In this document: one piece after another, positions 57,725-64,000 of the stretch
How positions within the stretch are numbered: position 1 is the first letter of the stretch
How the letters are laid out: each line of letters starts with the position of its first letter
NCBI RefSeq assembly: GCF_019059575.1
Contig: NW_024881840.1
Coordinates: forward strand, 186,001 to 250,000
DNA: 64,000 nucleotides
Direction: 5' to 3'
From: Amphibalanus amphitrite
Lineage: Eukaryota; Arthropoda; Thecostraca; Balanomorpha; Balanidae
The notes under the pieces: generated by a model
What the model saw: only the letters and a program-made list of their open reading frames with translations
What the model was told of the DNA's origin: nothing
The model's database searches: none
Position numbers and translations under genes: made by a program

Positions 57725-59057
57725 GCTAGGTGCCGTCATTCATAGTGAGGCTGCTGCCCTCCGAAATGATAATGCCGCCTCTTAAAGTGAAGCAGCCGTC
57801 TATAGAAAGTGATGATCCCACAACTCAATGTGACAGTGCCGCCCCTAAATCTGTTAGTAGTCCCACTCAATGTAATGGTGCCGCCCTTCTAAGCATCTGT
57901 GGAGCCCCTCAATGTGATGATACCGCCCCTCAAGAAGATGATGCCGCCCCTTTCAGTATCGGTGGCGCCCCTCAATGTGATGGTGCCGCCCTCAAAGTGC
58001 CGGTGGCGCCCCTGAAAGTGATGGTGCTGCCCGCCAACGAGTCGATGGCGCCCCTCAAAATGATGCTGCCGCCCCTTAAAGTGTTGGCGCCGCCCCTTAT
58101 AGTGTCAGTGACGCCCTTCGAAGTGTCGGAGGAACCCACCAATATAATAGTGCCGCCCCTCTAGATATCCACATAGCCCCTCATTGTGATGGAGCCGCCC
58201 CTCAAGCAGATGATGCCGCCCCTGAATGTGATGGTGCTGCCCGCCAACGAGTTGGTGGCGCCCCTCAAAATGATGCTGCCGCCCCTTAAAGTGTTAGTGC
58301 CGCCCCTTATAGTGTCAGTGACGCCCTTCGAAGTTTCAGAGGAACCCACCAATATAATGGTGCCGCCCCTCTAGGTATCCACATAGCCCCTCATTGTGAT
58401 GGAGCTGCCCCTCAAGCAGATAATGCCGTCCCTCAAGAAGATGATGCCGCCCCTTTCAGTATCGGTGGCGCCCCTCAATGTGATGGTGCCTCCCTCAAAG
58501 TGCCAGTGGCGCCCCTAAATGTGATGGTGTCTCCTGTCAACGAGTCGGTGGCACCCCTCAAAATGATGCTGCCGCCCCTAAAAGTGCTGGTGCCGCCCCT
58601 TACAGTGTCAGTGGCGCCCTTCAAAGTTTTGGAGGAACTCATCAATACAATGTTGCCGCCCTCTAACTTTCTGTAGCGCCCCTCCATATACATCATGGTG
58701 CCGCTTCTCAAACCATCCGTGGCGCCCCTCAAAGTGATGGTGCCGCCCCTTACAGTGTCGGTGGTGTCTCCTCAAAAGTCAAGGTGCCGCCTCTCAAAGA
58801 AATGCTGGTGTCCCTCGAAGTGTCGGAGGCGCTCCTCAATGTCATGTTGCCGCCCCTCAAACCTTCCGTAACGCCCCTCCACGTCATGGTGCCGCCCCCC
58901 AATGTGCTCACGGCGCCCATATGTGATAGTAACGCCGGTCAAAGTGCTCCTGGCAGTGTCGGTGGCGCCCCTTATAGTGTCGGTGGCGCCCCGAACAGTG
59001 TCGGTGGTGGCCCTCAAAGTGATGATGTCACCCTCAAACAAACGGTGGCGCCCTTCG
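57725..59057. repeat. 21-bp minisatellite with higher-order repeats
   Basis: The unit is close to GATGGTGCCGCCCCTCAAAGT, repeating every 21 bp. A larger block of about ten units recurs (the block ending with GAACCCACCAATATAAT at about 58130-58160 recurs at 58343-58374, and partly again to 58660). Because 21 is a multiple of three, frames stay open and spell heptapeptides such as MVPPLKV on one strand and LRGGTIT on the other. These are not genes. Confidence 0.88.
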
Positions 59058-60147
59058 AACTACTGGGCCGATCGTCAAAATTCAAACGGCGTCTGATAGC
59101 CCCGGAAAAACTGTCGAGCAAAACCTAATTTCATTGACCTCGAGGTCACCGATGACGTCACAGGTCAGGTCAAAGTAAAAATTATTAGCACTTTGGCTTG
59201 TTCACATTTTGGGCTCTGGCCGCCGTCTAACAAGTCAGATCAGGCTCATTTTTGGTTTCCACACTCGTGAACAGATGCTCTAGATACCTTGAGGGTACCA
59301 AACTTGTCCTTTGATTTTCAGGTCAGGGTCAGGTCATCACAGGTCACGAAAATATTATATCATGCATCGGTCTCGTGACACATGTTTTATGGTCCATTTA
59401 GGCCATAGATTTCGAATTTGATGTCGTCTGTGTCATTTGAGGTCATTTTGAGTCGAATTTAGGTCAGGTCATTTTCAGGTCAAAAAAGGTCAAATTTTGA
59501 AGTTGAAATTTTTCAACAAAATAGGTGTCTATTGGATGCAGTTTGAGCTCAGGAACACGATGGTGCCATTTACATTGGTGTACGATGCCAAATACGTACT
59601 GAAAAATTGATTTAAAAAATTAATAATTGTGAATTTTTTGCAATAATGCGTATAACTTGGCCATTTTTGAAGATATTTTGCTAAAACTTGCTAGAGTTAG
59701 TCATAATCATGCGTTCTGTCGCATATATTCCATTTTTTTTCGAAAAGTCAAAAACGTTTTGAAAAATATAAAAATATAAATTTTGAATATTATTATAAAA
59801 AAAATTTTTCGAAATTTTCAAAATTTTGAAAACTCGAGATAGCAGTTTGATAGCGCGGTCAATCCTGAGTCCTTTCATGCAAAGAAATTGGATCTAGCTT
59901 AAAACTGAGCTCTTGGGAGCGATTGCCGTGGTTCAATGTTTTGGGTCGAAATCGGACGAACATGACGTCACTTTGACGTCATTTCCGGCCGACCTATGGT
60001 AGCTACGAAGTTCAAATTTTGACACAAGGTGTCAAATTGATGCAGCCGAAGGTACTGAAAGTTTGGCGTCGATCTGTCAAGCGGTTTGGAAGTTATTGCA
60101 GAAAAACGGGAGGGGGGCTATAAATAGCCCCCCCAGTGGGGCGCGGG
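59058..60147 (+). mobile_element. TTAA-type element, copy I, left end missing
   Basis: The right end is intact (CAGTGGGGCGCGGG before TTAA at 60148-60151). The left terminal hairpin is absent and the sequence joins the minisatellite directly at CTACTGGGCCGATCG. The remaining 1.09 kb matches copy D (38117-39225) almost base for base, including the paired TGACGTCA motifs (59965 region). Confidence 0.85.
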
Positions 60148-60159
60148 TTAACGATCTGT

Positions 60160-60525
60160 AGCACCCCTCCATATGATGGAGCCGCCCCTTAAAGTATCCT
60201 TGGCGGTCCTTAAAGTTACAGTGCCGCCCCTTACAATGTGGGTGGCGTCCTCAAAATAAAAGTGATGTTGCCCCCCCCCCGAGTAATGTTGGCGTCTCTT
60301 TCTTCTTTAAGTATCTGAGGCGCTCCTCATTGTCATTTTGCCCCACATCACTGCTCACATGGCGCCCTTCAATGTAATGGTGCCACCCCGCAACGCTCAA
60401 AGACATAATTGCGCTCCTCACAGTGTCGGTGGCCCTAAAAAATATTGGTGGCGCGCCGCAAAAATCAAAATGATGCTGTCGTCCCTTAGCATATCTGCAG
60501 CGCCCCCAAAATGATAGTGCCTTCC
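60160..60525. repeat. Continuation of the 21-bp minisatellite
   Basis: GCCGCCCCTTAAAGT-type units resume directly after copy I, more degenerate. They show that copy I inserted in, or recombined with, the array. Confidence 0.75.
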
Positions 60526-60530
60526 CTTAA

Positions 60531-61491
60531 CCGGCGCCGGGCTGAGTTTGTTTAAACCCCCCTCCCGACCCCTATAACTTGGCTACTTAGGCCACGTAGC
60601 GACACGCGGTAAGCGGTATTCGAAAGAGTGTCAAAAACTGCTTGGGTTAGTTGGTTAACCGTGCTTTTGTTAGGTCAAGTCAAATGTCAAATATCAGGTG
60701 ACCAGAGGTCATCAAAGGTGAAATGTGGGTGAAATGTTGTCTGTTTCAACATTTATTGACAAACTGGCGCATAACTCGGGGAAGAATAGAACTACAGCAC
60801 CGCGAAAAAGCGCATTCGATAGCTCTTCAACGTTCCTATGAAGTCCTCAGACTTGACCTAACATCAACGGCTTAACCTACAGAGCACAACTTGTTTAACC
60901 CGTGCCGGGCCGGGGAGGGTTGGAGGGGACAGTGGACCCTCTGCGCCCCTCTACTGAGCTGTTTTAATGAAGAACCTTTTTACTGTAATAATTATTGACT
61001 CACGAAAGTTATGACATTGTTTTTTCAGTACTGTGCTCCTCTCGTCGAGATGCGTCGAATGAACTATAATTTGACATTCAAACGTCATTTGGGAAATTTG
61101 AGCTCAGGTCCAGGTCATGACCTGGCTGGTAAATGTCATGTTGCATATCAGTCGATTTGTATCGTCAAACTGAAATCATCATATGTAAGGTGTTTTCATC
61201 GCTCAGGCATGTCGCATGTCTCTATCAGAAGTTATTGGAAAAAACTGCTGGAGGCCTACCATGACCTGACATGACCTCAAGGACATAACAAGGGGTCGTG
61301 GGTGTCAATTTTCCGATTAAGTGTGTCATTTTTGATTGTTTTCTGATGTTTAAATTCGTTAACTTTGACATTTGTCTACCTATAAAAAGAGGCACATGCC
61401 CTGATTTTCTCCCATTTCCTTTTACCTAATGGAAGGGTCGCAAAATTGTCCTTACATTTGGTCAGAGACATCGCAATTTCGAGACTTACAT
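60531..61491 (+). mobile_element. Two truncated left ends of TTAA-type elements (copies J and K)
   Basis: TTAA at 60527-60530 precedes CCGGCGCCGGGCTGAG with a short GTTTGTTTAAAC-like hairpin before a C-run. A second TTAA at 60895-60898 precedes CCCGTGCCGGGCCGGGGAGG. No matching right ends are seen. Interiors show GGTCA half-sites (60680-60720, 61100-61140). Both look like broken copies in tandem. Confidence 0.55.
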
Positions 61492-61495
61492 TTAA

Positions 61496-62401
61496 CCCTC
61501 GCCGGTTGATGCAACCCCCCTAAGGTTTATCGCGAATAACTCGCGTAAAAAGCGGCTGATCGCAACGAAACTTTCAGTACCCTCGAATTGATCAATTTTA
61601 CACCTACCCTGCAAATTTTATGACCCTGACTCCAATGACCTTTCACCTGTGACCTCTTTTCCGTGACCATGTTTGGCCGAAATCAAGATTCGGCGTATGT
61701 CGGCTCGCATTAACCGCGCGTTTGCAAGCTTTTCGTGGTTTCAAACGTTCAAACATGTGATTTGATGTTGCTCCCATGCATTAGGGTGGGTGTCAAGGTC
61801 ACCTGAAGGTCAGGTCAGGTCATTGACCTTTGGTGACCTCGGTTCACTTTTTCGAGTTTTACATGTTTCTAGGCTAGTTTTTGGAGCTGAATTCGAATTT
61901 AGCAACCATTTAAATATTTACGAAGTAGTTTTGGTGCCTTCGTAACATGTTACGAAGCTGTCAGAGGCGGATGACAGGTACTACGAATACCCGGTACGAC
62001 CCCTACCGGTTGACCTGACCTGACCTGACCTGACCTGACCCGACCTGGTCTAAACGCTTAACGACATCATCTGTGATCAAAACTAACACGATATTTGTGA
62101 TCAGCACCCCGGAAAACCCCTTAGCAGCCACAATTTACGACTTTCAAACAGGTCCCGATATTCCCGATTTTTGGGTCATTGACCTGACCTGGAAGGTCAA
62201 CCGATGACCTAGGACCTTGAAATTGGGTATCATTGGCTTCCTCTCGTGACGGGCAACACGCTCGTTTTTTTTCTGCGAAGCTCTAGCTCCATCAGGGGCC
62301 AAACGCGAGGGGGGGGGGCCAAATGTACGACCCCCCCCGGGGGGTCGTACCAACCAACCTTGTGCCGTCGAAGGACTCAAAATGGCCTGTGCCGGCGAGG
62401 G
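61496..62401 (-). mobile_element. TTAA-type piggyBac-like element, copy L
   Basis: Left flank TTAA (61492-61495), right flank TTAT (62402-62405). The left end is CCCTCGCCGGTTGATGC. The inverted right end starts CCCTCGCCGGCACAGG and has a second CGGCACAAGG about 29 bp inward, so it is oriented on the - strand. It contains GACCTGACC repeated six times at 62008-62045 and further half-sites at 61795-61840. Size is 906 bp. Confidence 0.82.
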
Positions 62402-62496
62402 TTATATGTATATACAGTTACACACTGTTTGTCTTATCAATCGCTGAAGTTATAAAGGGATCGTTCAGTCGGTATATCTATGGTGAGCATTTGCCT

Positions 62497-62570
62497 GTTC
62501 CGTGGCTCAGTTGGTAGAGCACCGGACTCCCCGCATTGTCTTCGCTTGCGTTTTGTCCGCCGGCCGAGCC
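62497..62570 (+). other. tRNA-like A-box segment (possible SINE head)
   Basis: TTCCGTGGCTCAGTTGGTAG followed by AGCACCGGACTCC matches the 5' half of a tRNA, including an RNA polymerase III A box (TGGCTCAGTTGG). The 3' half does not fold and no B box (GGTTCRANTCC) follows, so it is not a functional tRNA gene. It may be the head of a tRNA-derived SINE. Confidence 0.35.
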
Positions 62571-63398
62571 GGAGAGAAAGTTACCGAGTGAAGGTCATTC
62601 AAATTTCAAAAACTCAATGACAATGTCACTGGGGTCACGAAAATGTTTGAGTAGGTAGGTATAACATTCATTAACCTGGGGAGGGGGGAGGGATAAACGT
62701 ATCGTTGCAATACGCTGTTCATTACGCGAGTAACTAATAAATAAAAAAATGTATGAGTTAATCCTTACTCCACACGCTCTCCCTCTCCATAAAAAAGAGA
62801 TTTAATTGTGTTGCATTTTATTTATACCTATGCAGAAAAATAGAGGCGTCAAAGGATATGGCCGAATATCAGCGACCCTTGCTGTGTAAGCAATGGGGTA
62901 TGACAAGTGGGGGTCCAGCGCCCATAAAGTGGGCACACTCGTGCGACCTGCCGACCACTGTTCTAGATAGAGCCATAAAACGCCGTGAATATTTTAAGCT
63001 TGACGATACGAATCGACTGGTATGTAACATGTTTACCTCAGGTAAAATTTTAAAATTATTTTTTGTTAGGTCAAATTATAGTTCATTTATCGCATTATGA
63101 TGAGAGAAATACTATATCCCGGAAAAATAAACGTAATACCGCTGAGCTTAGGTTGAATCTGAAATCATTACTTAGGAAGAGTTATAAAAGAACCGTCGAA
63201 CGTGTCTTTTTTGGTCATTAAATATCAGTAAGTATGCCGCCCCCTCAGATGCCAAGTGCCGCCCCTATGAGTGCAAAATGCCGCCCCTAATTGTGATTGC
63301 CGACCCAGTGAAAATCCCTTAAAATACGCCCTGCTAAGCAACCGAAACAGCTGATGCGTACTCTTATCGCCCGCGTACTCTTACCCGCCCTTACCCTA

Positions 63399-64000
63399 CA
63401 TTGGTAGGTATGTAATTCCCTTTATATCTTTAAAACGAGGGTCCTATTAACCTAAATTTTTGAAAAATGTTCTCACATTTAATTGGTATGACATGCGGAA
63501 GAATAATTCATGACAACAATGATTTCCATTGTTGAAAAAACAACAATTTTCGGGTTGGTGGTATTTCCCTAGATTTCGTGTGAAATCCATATATCCCTAG
63601 ATCTTCGCTGATTTCCATAGAAAAGGGAAATTTCCCTAGCAGCGGTAACGCTGCTTATTACGGGTGAGACTAAATGCTTACTTCGAAATCTAAGCTGCGT
63701 TGCGGCATTGGCGGTTATGTGCGGCGTGTATGCCGCATGATTAGTAAGCGGCGACCACTAAATTAAAAATTCAATAGCTTCGACCTGTTTTCAATGGATA
63801 ACACTGCATACCAAAAATGTCCATCGCTCTCGTCATAGGATATTTAGATTTAAATAACTAACTTATCTACATCATTGTTTTGAACCAAATTAATACACAG
63901 CCGCGAACGTATAAGGTATAACCCCTTGCCGTTTCGCTCCTGATCAAGCTAGAGCTTCGCGGAAAAAACGAGCGTGTTGCCCGTGACGAGAGAAAGCCGA
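63399..64000. other. Right edge of the hAT-type unit and start of another TTAA-type element
   Basis: The stretch 63540-63653 holds TTTCCCTAG repeats belonging to the hAT-type right end. From about 63920 the sequence (GAGCTTCGCGGAAAAAACGA, GTGTTGCCCGTGACGAGAG) matches the inverted right part of copy L (62230-62300), so another TTAA-family copy begins here and runs out of the window. Nothing else is recognised. Confidence 0.55.

Larger units (their letters stand above)
57600..63332. mobile_element. 5.7-kb element with 10-bp duplication and minisatellite interior (MULE-like?)
   Basis: Ends are AGGGCGTATTTTAA and its exact inverse. Subterminal ACTGGGTCGGCAAT is shared by both ends at about the same distance. 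Flanks are GCTAAGCAAC at 57590-57599 and 63333-63342, a perfect 10-bp repeat. Duplications of 9-11 bp are typical of Mutator-like elements, but no transposase is seen and the assignment is tentative. Inside are several TTGCCGACCCAG repeats, a 21-bp minisatellite (57725-59057, 60160-60525, 63236-63290), and four or more TTAA-type copies. Confidence 0.72.
56027..63398. mobile_element. TA-flanked MITE split by nested elements (GTAAGAGTACGC family)
   Basis: Left end TATGGGGTGTGTAAGAGTAC followed by GC; inverted right end TAGGGTAAGGGCGGGTAAGAG followed by TACGC. At each end a second (A/G)TAAGAGTACGC-like motif follows within 20-25 bp. Without its two nested elements (56228-57079 and 57600-63332) it would be about 0.8 kb. 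The same motif occurs just outside (56013) and near 57246 and 48133. Confidence 0.6.
46815..63653. mobile_element. hAT-type composite unit, 16.8 kb, with many nested insertions
   Basis: The termini are CAGCGTTACCGCTG at 46815 and its exact inverse ending at 63653. Each is flanked by CTTATTAC (46807-46814 and 63654-63661), a perfect 8-bp direct repeat. An 8-bp duplication with CAGCG ends is diagnostic of hAT transposons. The phrases AAATTTCCCT and TTTCCCTAGAT occur just inside both ends, supporting a shared origin. Almost everything between is explained by later insertions listed separately. No hAT transposase was recognised. Confidence 0.7.

Noticed and set aside
57730-59128. Several open frames of 60-140 codons on both strands, Pro- or Gly-rich
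   Set aside because: They are translations of a 21-bp tandem repeat, whose period is a multiple of three and so keeps frames open.
62497-62570. Functional tRNA gene
   Set aside because: Only the 5' half resembles a tRNA; no anticodon arm, T arm or B box can be formed.

Overview
This window is animal nuclear DNA with short GC-rich coding exons, GT-AG introns, and many nested transposons and minisatellites. The proteins and the LINE and mariner types point to an arthropod, most likely a crustacean (a barnacle would fit). That assignment is an inference, and I cannot name a species.

Host genes. Two convergent genes can be followed. On the + strand (254-11639) are the last five recognisable coding exons of a Rab11 family-interacting protein (Rip11-like), ending in the coiled-coil Rab11-binding domain; a long 3' UTR probably runs to an AATAAA at 14938. 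On the - strand (42889 down to 19239) is a complete six-exon gene for a secreted, cysteine-rich protein with a signal peptide and a hydrophobic C-terminal tail of GPI-anchor type. Its exon phases join cleanly. Its first intron is 16 kb long and separates the start codon and part of the signal peptide from the rest.

Mobile DNA in the genes. The Rab11-FIP introns hold a satellite-like array (3270-3560), an inverted-repeat element (3719-4401), a mariner with a LINE inserted in it (5293-7574) and a mariner-type MITE (7788-8595). Introns 3 and 1 of the secreted-protein gene hold TA-flanked elements and at least six copies of a TTAA-flanked, piggyBac-like non-autonomous family.

Distal region. Upstream of the secreted-protein gene, 43.7-64 kb is almost entirely repeats. 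A perfect 8-bp duplication with CAGCG termini suggests that 46815-63653 is one hAT-type unit swollen by nested insertions: a hAT MITE, two LINE fragments, TA-flanked elements, three minisatellite arrays, more TTAA-flanked elements, and a 5.7-kb element with a 10-bp target duplication built largely of a 21-bp minisatellite.

Most unusual signal. The TTAA-flanked family carries at each end a G-tract/C-tract hairpin whose loop differs between copies but agrees at the two ends of one copy. Exactly one end has a second copy of the terminal motif about 27-29 bp inward. The interiors are packed with AGGTCA-type nuclear-receptor half-sites and TGACGTCA (CRE) palindromes. Most copies lie inside or just upstream of one host gene, so they could matter for its regulation; that is inference.
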